Assembly: GCF_000191045.1 (NCBI RefSeq)
Contig: NC_015185.1
Span: 1,122,501-1,186,500 of the forward strand
Reading direction: 5' to 3'
Source: Desulfurobacterium thermolithotrophum DSM 11699
Lineage (GTDB): Bacteria > Aquificota > Aquificia > Desulfurobacteriales > Desulfurobacteriaceae
Length of the DNA: 64,000 nt
The notes beneath the pieces were generated by a model. It made no database searches and was not told the origin of the DNA. It saw nothing but the letters and a program-made list of their open reading frames with translations. Of this stretch, positions 36,038-50,799 are shown piece after piece (position 1 is the first letter of the stretch; the number at the start of each line of letters is the position of its first letter). Position numbers and translations under genes: made by a program.

Positions 36038-36052
36038 CGATGGAGAAGTACA

Positions 36053-37987
36053 GTGAATAGATTCTTTTTGTTAATCTGTTTCTTTATGCTTAGTATTAAC
36101 GCACTTGCATCTTCAGAGTATAAAGAAAAACTTTTACCAAAGTTTGCATCGACAATATATGATAGAGATGGACATATTATTGGCTTTTTCTATAAAGGAA
36201 AATTTAGAATCTATGCATCTTATAAAGAGATACCAGAAAACTTAATAAGAGCAGTTATAACAGCAGAAGATGAAAGGTTCTTTGAACATAAAGGTATAGA
36301 CCCCCTTGGAATTCTTAGAGCAGCAGTAACAGATATTTCAAAAGGAAAAGTAGTCCAAGGGGGAAGTACAATTACTCAACAACTTGCAAAAATGGTGTAT
36401 CTGTCTCCTAAAAGAACTGTAGAAAGAAAGTTAAAAGAACTTGCACTTGCAAGAGAGCTAGAAGAAAAGTTAACGAAAAAGGAAATCCTTGAGCTATATT
36501 TAAACTACGTTTATCTTTCAAATGGAGCTTATGGAGTAAAAGCTGCTGCATGGGTTCTCTTTGGAGTAAGTGATCTTAAACAACTTACTCTAGCTCAGTG
36601 CGCACTTCTTGCAGGAATCATTAGGGGTCCTGAATATTACAACCCTTTTAAACATCCAGTAAGAGCTAAGAAGAGAAGAGATTTCATTTTGAAAAAAATG
36701 TTAAAAGCAGGATACATTTCAAGAAAAGAGTATGAAAAGGCTATTAATGAGCCACTTACTCCTCTTGAAAAACCTAATAAACCCAAAACAGCCGGTTACG
36801 AGCTTGACCTTGTAAAATTTGAAATTGCGAGAAAAGGATTAGTTCCATACAACTCTATATTTACAAGTGGATATAGGATAAAAACCACTATAGACGAAGA
36901 AATTCAGAAGTTTGCTCAAGAAATACTTTCTAAATATGATCAAAAGTACTCAGAAATCCATAAACTTGAAGACCTTCAATGTGCTGGAATGGCAATAAAT
37001 AAAAAAGGAGAGGTACTATTTGTCGTTGGAGGTAAAGATTACAAAACAAGTAAATTTAACAGAGCTTTCCAAGTCTTAAGACCAATAGGTTCTACAGCAA
37101 AACCTATGACTTATCTAACTGCTTTTCAAAATGGGTGGTCTCCATTAGATTTCGTTCCAAACGAACCTTTAGAAATTCCAACTGGGCAAATTGACAACGA
37201 AACGGGAGAAGAAAAAATTTGGAAACCTGAAAATTATTCAGGAAAGTTTACTCCCTTTATTCAAGTAAGAGAAGCTCTAATTCATTCAGTAAACGTTGCA
37301 ACTATTTATTTAGCGTTAAATTTTCCTCAAAAAATAAGAAAAAATATGATTGCCTTTGAACTTATAAAGAAAGACTCTCCTTTTGACTTATCCTATGTTC
37401 TAGGAAGTTTTCCTGCAAATTTATACAGAATTATAAGAGCCTATTCTGCAATTCAAGACAATGGAATACTAAAAGAACCTTACGTGGTAACAGAAATAAG
37501 AAGTAAAAATGGAAAAATAATTTATAAAGGATATCCAACTATAAAACCAGTTTCAGATCCTTTTTCTATTCAGCTTATAAGATCTATACTTCAGGACGTA
37601 GTGAAGGAAGGAACAGCAAAGAGGATATCTTATCTAACAAAATGGTTTGATGTAGCTGGTAAAACAGGTACAACTAATGATTGGAGAGATACTTACTTTA
37701 CAGGATTTACAACTTCTTTTATTATGAGCATATGGTTTGGAAGGGATAGCTATGAAACAATGTGGAAGGGAGCTACAGGTGGAGGAGTAGCTGCACCTCC
37801 ATGGGCTGAGATTGCCAAGGAACTTTGTTCAAAATACGGTTGTGAGCAGTTTGAACCACCATACGAAGAAATAGTAAAGAACTACCCTCTTCCAACTCAC
37901 TTCCCCGAAGAGGAAATGAAAGAAGCTTACTATGATGAATTGATAAATTCATTGGGCGAAAAAGCTGATAAAGCAAAAATTCAGTAG
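36053..37987 (+). CDS. Class A penicillin-binding protein (PBP1a type)
   Basis: The 644-residue bifunctional peptidoglycan synthase starts at a GTG with a signal-anchor (FFLLICFFMLSINALASS). The GT51 glycosyltransferase domain has TAEDERFFEHKGID with catalytic Glu72 and QGGSTITQQLAKM. The transpeptidase domain shows the active-site tetrad STAK, SVN and KTGTT. It is shorter than E. coli PBP1a, lacking the OB insert. It polymerises and cross-links the cell wall in the periplasm. It is the last gene of the metH-apt unit and lies upstream of the gyrA promoter. Confidence 0.92.
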   Translation: MNRFFLLICFFMLSINALASSEYKEKLLPKFASTIYDRDGHIIGFFYKGKFRIYASYKEIPENLIRAVITAEDERFFEHKGIDPLGILRAAVTDISKGKVVQGGSTITQQLAKMVYLSPKRTVERKLKELALARELEEKLTKKEILELYLNYVYLSNGAYGVKAAAWVLFGVSDLKQLTLAQCALLAGIIRGPEYYNPFKHPVRAKKRRDFILKKMLKAGYISRKEYEKAINEPLTPLEKPNKPKTAGYELDLVKFEIARKGLVPYNSIFTSGYRIKTTIDEEIQKFAQEILSKYDQKYSEIHKLEDLQCAGMAINKKGEVLFVVGGKDYKTSKFNRAFQVLRPIGSTAKPMTYLTAFQNGWSPLDFVPNEPLEIPTGQIDNETGEEKIWKPENYSGKFTPFIQVREALIHSVNVATIYLALNFPQKIRKNMIAFELIKKDSPFDLSYVLGSFPANLYRIIRAYSAIQDNGILKEPYVVTEIRSKNGKIIYKGYPTIKPVSDPFSIQLIRSILQDVVKEGTAKRISYLTKWFDVAGKTGTTNDWRDTYFTGFTTSFIMSIWFGRDSYETMWKGATGGGVAAPPWAEIAKELCSKYGCEQFEPPYEEIVKNYPLPTHFPEEEMKEAYYDELINSLGEKADKAKIQ

Positions 37988-38031
37988 AAAGAAACTTACA
38001 ATGATCTTTAAAATTCTAAGTTAAAGTTAAG

Positions 38032-38040
38032 TGTTATAAT
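38032..38040 (+). promoter_or_regulatory. Extended -10 promoter of gyrA
   Basis: TGTTATAAT is a perfect TGnTATAAT extended -10 located 30 nt before the gyrA GTG. No matching -35 hexamer is visible at 16-18 bp, as is usual for extended -10 promoters. Confidence 0.65.
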
Positions 38041-38069
38041 TGCTAACAATCCTTAAAGGAGGTTTCTCA

Positions 38070-43092
<5,023 letters not shown>

Positions 43093-43105
43093 AAGGACAA
43101 ACAGT

Positions 43106-43555
43106 TTGAGGCTAAGGAAAGGTTTTACACTTGGTGAACTAATAGTCGTCATTGCAATAATTGGAATTCTTTCTTCTTTGGTAATGCCAAGTATCATAAA
43201 TTGGATACACAAAATCAAGGTTAAAAGCTTTTCAGAGGAAATACTTTCTGATTTGGAGTGGGCACGTTGCTTAGCATTTAAGAAAGGAAGCAGTAAAGTA
43301 GAATTTCAGAGTGATAGATATTTAATATACGTTCCTGAAAATTCTACTTCTCCAATTAAGGAAAAAGTAGCCCCTGAAAAGATTGCTATTAAGGCTAATT
43401 TAGATTTAGAAAAAACAAGAATAAAATTCAAAAGAAACAAGCTTCCTGATACAGGTGGAAATATTGAAATAAAGGATTCTGAATCTGAAATTATTTATTA
43501 TAAAATAGTTATCAACTCTACTAGTGGGAGAATTTATTTAGAGAAAATACAATGA
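43106..43555 (+). CDS. Type IV pilin-like / GspH-family minor pseudopilin
   Basis: The 149-residue protein starts at a TTG. The N-terminus MRLRKGFTLGELIVVIAIIGILSS is a prepilin leader: cleavage after Gly, then Phe at +1 and Glu at +5, followed by a hydrophobic helix. The soluble part is beta-rich and resembles GspH/FimT minor pilins that prime the pilus tip. It begins four consecutive pilin-like genes that follow serS closely and overlap one another. Confidence 0.85.
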   Translation: MRLRKGFTLGELIVVIAIIGILSSLVMPSIINWIHKIKVKSFSEEILSDLEWARCLAFKKGSSKVEFQSDRYLIYVPENSTSPIKEKVAPEKIAIKANLDLEKTRIKFKRNKLPDTGGNIEIKDSESEIIYYKIVINSTSGRIYLEKIQ

Positions 43556-43938
43556 AAAGAAAAGGTTTTTCAATCGTTGAGGTCTTAATAGCCCTAGCCA
43601 TTTTCTCTATAGCTATTCTTGGTATTGGAGCTACAATAGTTTACAACATTAAATTTGCAAAGATAAATAAACTAAGAGAGAGAGCTCTTTACAAGGCTGA
43701 TAAATTGCTAAATTATTTAACATCTCTTCCATATGATAGTTCCTGTCTTACTGTTGGAATCCGGAATTGTCAAACAGATGCTGGAACCTGTTGTAATGGC
43801 TTTGCTGGAGATCCAAAAATAAGTTACTCAGTAGAAAACCTTGAAACAGATATGAAGAAAATATCAGTGACTGTAAGGTTTAAAAGTGGAGATTATGAAG
43901 GAGGTGTGTCTTTAGAACAGATTAAAGGAAACTGGTAA
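43552..43938 (+). CDS. PilV-like minor pilin
   Basis: The 128-residue protein has prepilin leader MKRKGFSIVEVLIALAIFS with Glu at +5. It overlaps the preceding gene by 4 bp and the next by 1 bp. Four cysteines cluster in the middle (SSCLTVGIRNCQTDAGTCC) and could form disulfides. It matches minor pilins of the PilV/PilI type by leader, size and position. Confidence 0.82.
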   Translation: MKRKGFSIVEVLIALAIFSIAILGIGATIVYNIKFAKINKLRERALYKADKLLNYLTSLPYDSSCLTVGIRNCQTDAGTCCNGFAGDPKISYSVENLETDMKKISVTVRFKSGDYEGGVSLEQIKGNW

Positions 43939-44504
43939 TGAGGAAAGGATTTACTTTAATAGAAATTCTTATTGGAGCTTTAATAGGTATCATAATAGTT
44001 TTAGCATCCACAATTTTTTTCTCTTATGGATATCGTTTGATTTTAAATACTATTTCTAATTCAAGAAGTAATACTTCTATTTTTCAAGTAGAGGAAATAA
44101 TCAATTCTGATTTGAGAAAAGCAGGATATGGAATAGAGGACCCAACTACTTATCCTCCTGTTGAATGGAATTTAGAACTAAAAAAACTTATTGTTAGATA
44201 TGTTGATTATGAAAAAGATGATATAGACTGTGAAAATGAAACTTTTGGAGACAATAACACTCCCGAGTGTGATTATATCATTATCTATCAACTTAAAAAT
44301 AATAACTTATATAGGTTCGTTGATAAAGGAGCAAATGGCAACAGCTCTTCTGCTCCTATGTTCGACGGAAATCTGATAAAGATAGAGGATTTCTTTGTTT
44401 CAATAAATAACACAACTCATGCAGTAGAATATGCTATTAATGGTACAACACTAGAAGGAAATTTTACAATTGGGGATACAGTTATCTGTAGAAACTGGAA
44501 ATAA
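43938..44504 (+). CDS. PilW-like minor pilin
   Basis: The 188-residue protein has prepilin leader MRKGFTLIEILIGALIGIII and an Asn/Asp-rich soluble domain with two close Cys (DDIDCENETFGDNNTPECDY). The third of four tandem pilin genes usually corresponds to PilW/PilJ. Assignment is by leader and gene order. Confidence 0.82.
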   Translation: MRKGFTLIEILIGALIGIIIVLASTIFFSYGYRLILNTISNSRSNTSIFQVEEIINSDLRKAGYGIEDPTTYPPVEWNLELKKLIVRYVDYEKDDIDCENETFGDNNTPECDYIIIYQLKNNNLYRFVDKGANGNSSSAPMFDGNLIKIEDFFVSINNTTHAVEYAINGTTLEGNFTIGDTVICRNWK

Positions 44505-44524
44505 ACTTTTTTAGAGATTTTAGG

Positions 44525-45901
44525 ATGAAAGCAAAAAAAGGTTTTATACTTACAACAACACTTGCAATCATTACCATTCTCACAATAGCTGGAGCTATTG
44601 GTTTATATATTGTAACCAAAGAAACAAGAGTAACTGTTGACACTTCAGACTCCATAAAGGCTCTAAAAGCTGCTGAAAGTGGTGTAGAAATAGCAATCAT
44701 AAAATTGAAAAATAGGCTAATTACCTCTTTTCCTTATTCTTTTTCTGGCACAATAGGTAATGCAACTTATACAGTTACTCTAGATGTTAATGGAAACAGT
44801 TTTATAATAGATTCTAAGGGTAAAAAGAATGATGCAGAAAGAAGAATTGTAGCTTCCGTAGAAAAAAAAGGTTCTACGTTTTTTCCCTTTTCAATAAATG
44901 GAGAACTTAGAATTAACCGTTTTCATAATAAAGGAAGAAGTCGAAGCTGGACGGATGCACAGTTGGGTGTAAAGAGTATTTCTGAAGAGTTGAAAAAAGC
45001 ATTTGAAGAAAGTGCTTTTACTGTCAGAGTAGATCCTTCAGGTTTTGATTTTCCAAAAGCTTCTAACATCGATATTTCTCCTGAAAAATACTGTAGTGAT
45101 GTAGAACTCAGCAAGGATAAAAATTTAACGCTTAGTGATTTAAAAGAGTTGTTAAAAAATAAATCAGGAACCGTTTTTATTTGTGGTAAAAACATATCCA
45201 TTGAAGGTATAGGATCAGAAAACGCTTTAGATTTTGATGCAGACTTATTTATAGTGGCAAAAGAAAATGTAACAATAAGTAGTGAACTTAAGTTTACAGG
45301 AAACAAGCAGAGTGATAATTCAGCTGATAATTTGTCTTTTATAGCAGGAGGACAGATTATATTTAACAGCAATGCAGGAATAGACTTTTCTGGTTCTCAA
45401 GAAGGATATAACATTCTTCTTTATGCTCAAAAAGGGATTGAAAGCACGTCTTCTAACAACTTGATAAAAATCTCAGGTAACCAAAACACAGAATACACCT
45501 CAAATGTCTTTATAATAACTCCGGAAACAGTAAGAACTAAAGGAAATTTAATTTTTGAACCATCAACAACAAAAAAAGATGTCAATTTTTTGATTTGGGC
45601 AGATAAAGGAATTGAAAGTGAACAAGGAGGGTTTAAAATAACTGGAAATTCAGGTAATACTTTTGATAATAATGAAAGAAATTTTTCAATATTAGTTTCT
45701 AATGGAAACGTAAACCTTAACTTTTGGTTTTTTGCTGGTCAAGAGCAAAGAAGTGGATTAAGTTACGATGAAATAAAATATTATTGTGAAGAAGATACGA
45801 CTATTCCTAGCTTTTATAAAAATATATACTGCCAACTTAAAGACATGATAGATGGAAGAGACTCAAAGACATTTGAAATTAAAAGCTGGAAAATATATTA
45901 G
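44525..45901 (+). CDS. PilX-like pilus assembly protein with a large extracellular domain
   Basis: The 458-residue protein starts [21 protein letters not shown], a PilX-type N-terminus. It is followed by [20 protein letters not shown], typical of PilX (AAE-SG-E-A). The remaining 380 residues form a beta-rich domain with repeated motifs such as [14 protein letters not shown] and [15 protein letters not shown], much larger than usual PilX (about 200 aa). It would sit at the pilus tip and may be an adhesin. No PilY1 follows. Its TAG overlaps the lptB stop codon on the other strand. Confidence 0.8.
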   Translation: MKAKKGFILTTTLAIITILTIAGAIGLYIVTKETRVTVDTSDSIKALKAAESGVEIAIIKLKNRLITSFPYSFSGTIGNATYTVTLDVNGNSFIIDSKGKKNDAERRIVASVEKKGSTFFPFSINGELRINRFHNKGRSRSWTDAQLGVKSISEELKKAFEESAFTVRVDPSGFDFPKASNIDISPEKYCSDVELSKDKNLTLSDLKELLKNKSGTVFICGKNISIEGIGSENALDFDADLFIVAKENVTISSELKFTGNKQSDNSADNLSFIAGGQIIFNSNAGIDFSGSQEGYNILLYAQKGIESTSSNNLIKISGNQNTEYTSNVFIITPETVRTKGNLIFEPSTTKKDVNFLIWADKGIESEQGGFKITGNSGNTFDNNERNFSILVSNGNVNLNFWFFAGQEQRSGLSYDEIKYYCEEDTTIPSFYKNIYCQLKDMIDGRDSKTFEIKSWKIY

Positions 45902-46638
45902 AACGTGAATTGTTCCCCTAAGTATATTTTTTTGACAATTTCTTGTTTAGCTACTTGTTGGGGTGAGCCTGACGCTATAACCTTTCCATGTCCTATTATA
46001 TAGGCTCTATCAATAATCCTTAGAGTCTCTCTCACGTTATGGTCAGTAATTAAAATTCCAATGTTCATTTCTTTTAACTCTTCAATTAACTCCTGAATTT
46101 CATAAACCGCTATAGGATCAATTCCAGCAAAGGGTTCATCAAGAAGCAAAAATTTGGGATTTATAGTTAAAGCTCTCGCTATTTCTAATCTTCTTCTTTC
46201 TCCTCCAGAAAGTGAGTTTGCCTTTTGTTTTCTAAGATGTGTAATTCCAAATCTCTCAAGAAGCCAATCAGTTTTTTCTTTTATTTCTCTTTCTGAAAAT
46301 CCATGCATTTCAAGAATAGCTTTTATGTTTTCTTCAACTGTTAATTTTCTAAAAATAGAAGGTTCTTGAGGGAGATATGAAATACCTTTTCTTGCTCTTA
46401 TATAAGTTGGGTCATTAGTAACATCTTCTTCTCCAAGAAGAACTCTGCCACCATCAGGTTTTATTAAACCAACAATACAGTAAAAAGTAGTAGTCTTTCC
46501 TGCTCCATTAGGACCTAAAAGTCCTACAACCTCTCCTTCCATTACCTTTATAGTTACGCCGTTAACGACTTTCCTTTTGTTATATATCTTTGTTATGTTT
46601 TCAGCTCTGAGAACATTTAAATCAACGACTCTTTTCAC
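45898..46638 (-). CDS. lptB: LPS export ABC transporter ATPase LptB
   Basis: The 246-residue ATPase has Walker [11 protein letters not shown]-loop [16 protein letters not shown], signature LSGGERRR and Walker [14 protein letters not shown]. The combination is diagnostic for LptB. It powers lipopolysaccharide extraction with LptFG. I prefer the GTG at 46638, which has AAGGTGG 8 nt before it. A GTG at 46650 is also open but overlaps that site. It overlaps the end of lptA, showing translational coupling. Confidence 0.94.
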   Translation of the reverse strand: MKRVVDLNVLRAENITKIYNKRKVVNGVTIKVMEGEVVGLLGPNGAGKTTTFYCIVGLIKPDGGRVLLGEEDVTNDPTYIRARKGISYLPQEPSIFRKLTVEENIKAILEMHGFSEREIKEKTDWLLERFGITHLRKQKANSLSGGERRRLEIARALTINPKFLLLDEPFAGIDPIAVYEIQELIEELKEMNIGILITDHNVRETLRIIDRAYIIGHGKVIASGSPQQVAKQEIVKKIYLGEQFTF

Positions 46639-47134
46639 TTTCTTTTCCACCTTTTATGAGGTTTTTGTTCTTTTCTTCTGGAAATATTACAGTTTTTACT
46701 CTTTGTTTTATGCCTTCAACTGTTACACGCCCATCTTTATAAGCTATTATTTCATCTCCAACAACAAGATTCTCTTTTTGTTTTAACTTAGCATTCCCTA
46801 TAAGAACTGCTTTTTCTTGCACAGGATAGTAATAAAGCTTATTGCACCAACCTTCTCCTCTTGGATCTTTTATATAGACGTGACCTATAACCTCTATTTT
46901 TTCGATATAACGATCAGTTGGATCAAAATAAACAATTAATTTATCTCCTTTCATTATAGTTTTTTCTCTTTGAGCAATAACATTACCAATATAGGTAGCC
47001 ATGTGTTTTTTTTGAATATAAATAAGCTTTTGAGATTCAATAACTATTGGAGTAGAAGTTTTCTCTTTAGTTTCTCCAAGAGCAGAAAGAGAAATAGACA
47101 TAAAGAAAATTAACAAGGAAACTACTAATCTCAT
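46622..47134 (-). CDS. lptA: LPS transport periplasmic protein LptA
   Basis: The 170-residue protein has a signal peptide ([18 protein letters not shown]) and an OstA-type beta-jellyroll, with [32 protein letters not shown] and [20 protein letters not shown]. LptA forms the periplasmic bridge for LPS. It overlaps lptC by 4 bp upstream and lptB downstream, in the usual gene order. Confidence 0.88.
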   Translation of the reverse strand: MRLVVSLLIFFMSISLSALGETKEKTSTPIVIESQKLIYIQKKHMATYIGNVIAQREKTIMKGDKLIVYFDPTDRYIEKIEVIGHVYIKDPRGEGWCNKLYYYPVQEKAVLIGNAKLKQKENLVVGDEIIAYKDGRVTVEGIKQRVKTVIFPEEKNKNLIKGGKESEKSR

Positions 47135-47658
47135 TTTATAGCCTCTCCGAATTTAGATTTAACGTTAGATTGGATTATAACTTTTTTATCTTTAAGCTCT
47201 AATTGACATCCTTTACCTGTCACTCTTTTATCATTATCAAAAGTAAACTCACATGTAGTTTTAGTGGTAAAAATTTCTTTGTCCGTGTAGTAAGTCCCAT
47301 AAGGTGCTTTTCCTCTAAGATTTTTACCAATTAGAGTAACCTGCTTTAGATGTACCAACTTCTTGTTTTGATAATATACAGCTTCATCTGCAATTAGAAA
47401 AAACTTATCTTTATCATAGATAACAAGCTGAGGTTTCTTTAAGTGAATTTCTTCTCCTTCAAAGAGAGCTTTAGGGGCTCTCAGTATCCACTTTTTTACT
47501 CCTTCTGATTTAAGAACAAAATCTTTTATTACCTGTTTTTTGTGAGTTTCTACATTGAGTTTTTCAGGCGGAGTTTCTTTGCGCATTATAAGAACAATAA
47601 ATGGAAGAATAGAGATAATAGCCAAAAACACGGCTACTTTAAAAAATTTTTCCCTCAC
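47131..47658 (-). CDS. lptC: LPS export protein LptC
   Basis: The 175-residue protein has a single N-terminal membrane anchor (VAVFLAIISILPFIVLIM) and a periplasmic OstA-like domain (GVKKWILRAPKALFEGEEIHL, KVIIQSNVKSKFGEAI). It links the inner-membrane LPS extractor to LptA. Identification rests on topology and its position between kdsC and lptA, with 4-bp overlaps on both sides. Confidence 0.88.
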   Translation of the reverse strand: MREKFFKVAVFLAIISILPFIVLIMRKETPPEKLNVETHKKQVIKDFVLKSEGVKKWILRAPKALFEGEEIHLKKPQLVIYDKDKFFLIADEAVYYQNKKLVHLKQVTLIGKNLRGKAPYGTYYTDKEIFTTKTTCEFTFDNDKRVTGKGCQLELKDKKVIIQSNVKSKFGEAIK

Positions 47659-48119
47659 TCTATTCCACCTAAGAGATATTCAATAAAATCCCTAACTGCT
47701 CCTTTACCGCCTGGGAAAGAAGAAACAAACTTTACTTTTTTCTTAACTACCTCCACAGCATCTTTTGGAGCTCCTGAAATACCTACTCTCTCAAGAATAG
47801 GTAAATCAGGTATATCATCTCCCATAGCAGCTATTTCTCTGTCCTGTAAACCGTATTTGGCTTTTAAGATTTCATAGGATTTTAATTTATTATCCACTCC
47901 TTGAAAAATGTCTTCAATTCCCAATTCTTTACACCTTTTTTCTACCATAGGAGAAAACCTACTTGTGATTACAGCAACCTTGATTCCTTTCTTTATGGCA
48001 GTAACTACTGCATAACCATCTTTAACATTAAAACTCTTGTACTCTCTTCCTTCACTGTCATAGGTAATGGTACCATCAGTCATAACACCATCAACATCAA
48101 AAATTATAAGCTTTATCAC
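47655..48119 (-). CDS. kdsC: KDO-8-phosphate phosphatase KdsC
   Basis: The 154-residue HAD-family enzyme releases phosphate from KDO 8-phosphate in LPS core synthesis. The nucleophile motif is FDVDGVMTDG (Asp8, Asp10) and the C-terminal acidic motif is AAMGDDIPDLPIL. The cap-less short form is typical of KdsC. It uses a GTG start after AAAGGAG. It heads the kdsC-lptC-lptA-lptB operon. The 106-bp AT-rich spacer upstream presumably holds the promoter. Confidence 0.93.
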   Translation of the reverse strand: MIKLIIFDVDGVMTDGTITYDSEGREYKSFNVKDGYAVVTAIKKGIKVAVITSRFSPMVEKRCKELGIEDIFQGVDNKLKSYEILKAKYGLQDREIAAMGDDIPDLPILERVGISGAPKDAVEVVKKKVKFVSSFPGGKGAVRDFIEYLLGGIE

Positions 48120-48225
48120 AACAAAAACTCCTTTTAATAAAATAAAATTACACGTAAATTCTACATATTTTTGATTTGAAGAAAAAACTGTGTTGATTAA
48201 CTTAATATAACTTTTTTCATAAACG

Positions 48226-48801
48226 TTATTTAATTAACTTTCTTTTATAGTAATTGCTATAAAGAGCTCCAACAGGATTATGAGCTAGAACTCTATCTTT
48301 AACAATCAAAGTAGTTACAGGAGCTCTTGAGTGCATTTGAAAGAGCATATCATGGCCAATGCAAAGTCCAACAATTACGTTCATGTCAGTTCCGACTTCA
48401 TTTAAAACTTCAGCTTGACCAATCGGATTACAGGAAGCCTCTAAGGTGTCAGGATTTATTTTTTCAATATTTAACTCAGATTTATCTATTCCTCCTATCT
48501 TACATATAGCTGAAAAGACTTCAAATCCGCAAGATTCTAAAATTTTCGCAAGAGTTCTAGCTTCTTCCAAAAGGCCTATACAAAAAGCTATACCAATTCT
48601 TTTGAATTCCATTCTTTTTGCAAATTCAATAAGTTCTTCCACTCTTGTCAATTTGCAGTAAAATTCCTTCTCAATATGAGAAGAAACTGTAAGTAACTTT
48701 CTTTCAAATTCAGATAATTCTTCCAAAATTCCTTTTAAATTTTTACATTCCTTTCCTTCTCTATAACAAGCTGGAAAGTAGCATCTATGACACTTCAACA
48801 A
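48226..48801 (-). CDS. DUF1847-family cysteine-rich protein
   Basis: The 191-residue protein matches my recollection of the DUF1847 family: an N-terminal metal-binding-type cluster (CHRCYFPACYREGKECKN) and a conserved core (RIGIAFCIGLLEEARTLAKIL, SCNPIGQAEVLN, VGLCIGHDMLF). At least eight cysteines suggest an Fe-S cluster or zinc site. It starts at tandem TTG codons after GAGGAG. It is divergent from leuD. Its biochemical role is not known. Confidence 0.75.
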   Translation of the reverse strand: MLKCHRCYFPACYREGKECKNLKGILEELSEFERKLLTVSSHIEKEFYCKLTRVEELIEFAKRMEFKRIGIAFCIGLLEEARTLAKILESCGFEVFSAICKIGGIDKSELNIEKINPDTLEASCNPIGQAEVLNEVGTDMNVIVGLCIGHDMLFQMHSRAPVTTLIVKDRVLAHNPVGALYSNYYKRKLIK

Positions 48802-48875
48802 AACTCCTCTCTTACTTTGATAGCATTGTAAAAATTATTTTATTAAATTTTAGATTAGCAAGGATACTGTATCAC

Positions 48876-48895
48876 TGATATAATCTCTGTATAAT
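48876..48895 (+). promoter_or_regulatory. Two overlapping -10 elements upstream of leuD
   Basis: TGATATAAT (48876-48884) is an extended -10. TATAAT also occurs at 48890-48895. Neither has a convincing -35. The leuD ATG lies about 40 nt downstream. Confidence 0.5.
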
Positions 48896-48935
48896 TTCCA
48901 GTACATTCAAATTAGGTTTAAGTTAGGAGGAAAAG

Positions 48936-49439
48936 ATGTCCGAAATTTTTAAAGGAAGAGCTTTTAAGTTTGGAGATGACATTAATACTGATGAAATTAT
49001 TCCAGCAAGGTATCTCAATACTTCTGAGCCATCTGAACTTGCAAAACATGTAATGGAAGATGCAGATCCTGAATTTCCTCAAAAAGTTCAAAAGGGAGAT
49101 ATCATTGTAGCTGGAAAGAATTTTGGATGTGGTTCTTCAAGGGAACATGCTCCTATAGCGATTAAAGCTGCGGGAGTATCTGCTGTAATAGCAAAGTCCT
49201 TTGCAAGGATTTTTTATAGAAATGCTATTAACATTGGACTTCCCATATTTGAATCTTCTGAGGCAGTAGAAGGAATAGAAGAAGGAGACATTGTTGAAAT
49301 TAATCCAGAAACGGGAGTTATAAAAAATCTTACTAAGGGAACAGAATACAAAGCCAATCCAATTCCTCCAGATATTAGAAGAATAATGGATGCTGGTGGA
49401 CTTATGGAATACGCAAAGCAAAAATTAGGATTGAAGTAA
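48936..49439 (+). CDS. leuD: 3-isopropylmalate dehydratase small subunit
   Basis: The 167-residue swivel-domain subunit has [34 protein letters not shown] and [19 protein letters not shown], all family hallmarks. With LeuC it isomerises 2- to 3-isopropylmalate for leucine synthesis. The short YLNT form fits thermophile LeuD proteins that sometimes serve homoaconitase-like reactions. The large subunit gene is not adjacent. It is followed 59 nt later by leuB. Confidence 0.93.
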   Translation: MSEIFKGRAFKFGDDINTDEIIPARYLNTSEPSELAKHVMEDADPEFPQKVQKGDIIVAGKNFGCGSSREHAPIAIKAAGVSAVIAKSFARIFYRNAINIGLPIFESSEAVEGIEEGDIVEINPETGVIKNLTKGTEYKANPIPPDIRRIMDAGGLMEYAKQKLGLK

Positions 49440-49498
49440 AGATTTAAAAGGTTAGATGATTAGGCACTAAAAATTAGCAATAACTTTGGAGGTGAAAA

Positions 49499-50578
49499 TT
49501 GAAAACTTTTAAGATTGCAGTTCTACCAGGCGATGGAATAGGTCCAGAAATAGTTAAGCAGGCTGTTAAAGTAATGGATGCTGTTTCTGAAAAGTTTAAT
49601 GTTAAGCTTGAATACAATTATGGTCTTATTGGTGGTGCTGCTATTGATGAATGTGGAATTCCTTTCCCTGAAGAAACAAAAGAAATAATTCTTTCATCAG
49701 ATGCTGTCTTACTTGGTGCTGTTGGAGGACCAAAGTGGGATAATCTTGATTTTTCAATAAGACCTGAAAGAGCTCTCCTTGGAATGAGAAAACTCTTAAA
49801 CGCTTTTGCAAACTTAAGACCTGCAAAACTTTACGATGAACTTATTGATGCTTCTACTTTAAGACCTGAGGTTGTTAGAGGCGTAGACATTATGGTTGTT
49901 AGAGAACTCACCAGTGGTATCTACTTTGGAATTCCAAGAGGAATTTTTGAAGACGATGGAGAAAAAGTAGGAATTAATACTCTTAGATATAGAGAACATG
50001 AAGTTGAAAGAATTGCAAGAGTAGCTTTTGAAGTTGCGAGAAAGAGAAACAAAAAGGTAACAAGTGTTGATAAAGCTAATGTTCTTGAAGCTACTGTTCT
50101 TTGGAGAGAAGTTATCGAAGAAGTTCACAAAGAGTACGAAGATGTTGAACTTAACCATATGTACGTTGACAATGCAGCAATGCAGATAATCAGATGGCCA
50201 AAACAGTTTGACGTTATAGTTACAACAAATATTTTTGGAGACATTCTTTCTGATGCATGTGCAATGCTTACAGGTTCTCTTGGAATGCTTCCATCAGCAA
50301 GTATTGGCGGAAAGATAGGTCTTTATGAGCCAATTCATGGTTCAGCTCCGGATATTGCGGGACAAAATATTGCCAATCCTATTGCAACTATTAATTCTAT
50401 TGGAATGATGTTCACTTATTCTTTTGATATGCCTGAAGTTGAAAAAGCAATTGACGAAGCTGTTAAGGGAGTTCTTGCTAAAGGTTATAGAACTAAAGAT
50501 ATCTGCTCTGAAGGAACTAAACTTGTTTCAACTGAGGAAATGGGAGACTTGATTGCTGAAGAAATAAAGAAATTGTAG
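49499..50578 (+). CDS. leuB: 3-isopropylmalate dehydrogenase
   Basis: The 359-residue enzyme begins at a TTG after GGAGGTG. The NAD-binding and substrate motifs are clear: [45 protein letters not shown] and [19 protein letters not shown]. It oxidatively decarboxylates 3-isopropylmalate. Length is normal. Its stop codon (TAG 50576-50578) overlaps the GAG target triplet into which IS110 copy A is inserted. Before the insertion, leuB and asd would have been about 15 nt apart in one operon. Confidence 0.95.
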   Translation: MKTFKIAVLPGDGIGPEIVKQAVKVMDAVSEKFNVKLEYNYGLIGGAAIDECGIPFPEETKEIILSSDAVLLGAVGGPKWDNLDFSIRPERALLGMRKLLNAFANLRPAKLYDELIDASTLRPEVVRGVDIMVVRELTSGIYFGIPRGIFEDDGEKVGINTLRYREHEVERIARVAFEVARKRNKKVTSVDKANVLEATVLWREVIEEVHKEYEDVELNHMYVDNAAMQIIRWPKQFDVIVTTNIFGDILSDACAMLTGSLGMLPSASIGGKIGLYEPIHGSAPDIAGQNIANPIATINSIGMMFTYSFDMPEVEKAIDEAVKGVLAKGYRTKDICSEGTKLVSTEEMGDLIAEEIKKL

Positions 50579-50600
50579 AGATGATATAAAAGATGTCACC

Positions 50601-50775
50601 CCCTGAAATTCGGGACTATAGTAAAGAGGCAACCTTTAAAGGCAGGAGGCTGGATTTTTCCCTGGGGAATAAGCCCCGTGCGTGGAGATTAGCCGATGCC
50701 TCCTGCCGGCTAATTATAGTGGCGGGAAGCGCCGTATTGGAGTATGGGAATAGTCCCGAAGCAGAGGTTGCAAAA
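50601..50775 (+). ncRNA. Candidate bridge RNA of IS110 copy A
   Basis: The region is much more GC-rich than the surroundings and folds well by eye. GCAACCT (50629-50635) pairs with AGGTTGC (50765-50771) and closes the structure. GGCAGGAGGC (50641-50650) pairs perfectly with GCCTCCTGCC (50698-50707), enclosing an internal loop capped by a GGGG/CCCC hairpin. GGCG-GGAAG-CGCC (50721-50733) caps a second internal loop. The flanks of that second loop, TTATAG (50714-50719) and GTATTG (50734-50739), match the element's own joined ends: TCATAG in the same sense and TGATAT by antisense pairing with wobbles. That is as expected of a donor-binding loop. The guide assignment is inference. Confidence 0.7.
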
Positions 50776-50799
50776 CACAAAACATATCAGGGGGTAGAG

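Noticed and set aside
48826-48836. TTGTAAAAATT upstream of leuD
   Set aside because: Identical to one acn repeat unit, but solitary and far from a promoter box. Likely chance in AT-rich DNA.
50593-50799. N-terminal extension of the IS110 transposase frame (also 57023-57229)
   Set aside because: The extra 69 codons cover perfect RNA stems and are unlike IS110 proteins. The ATG at 50800 has its own ribosome-binding site and starts the family's normal N-terminus.
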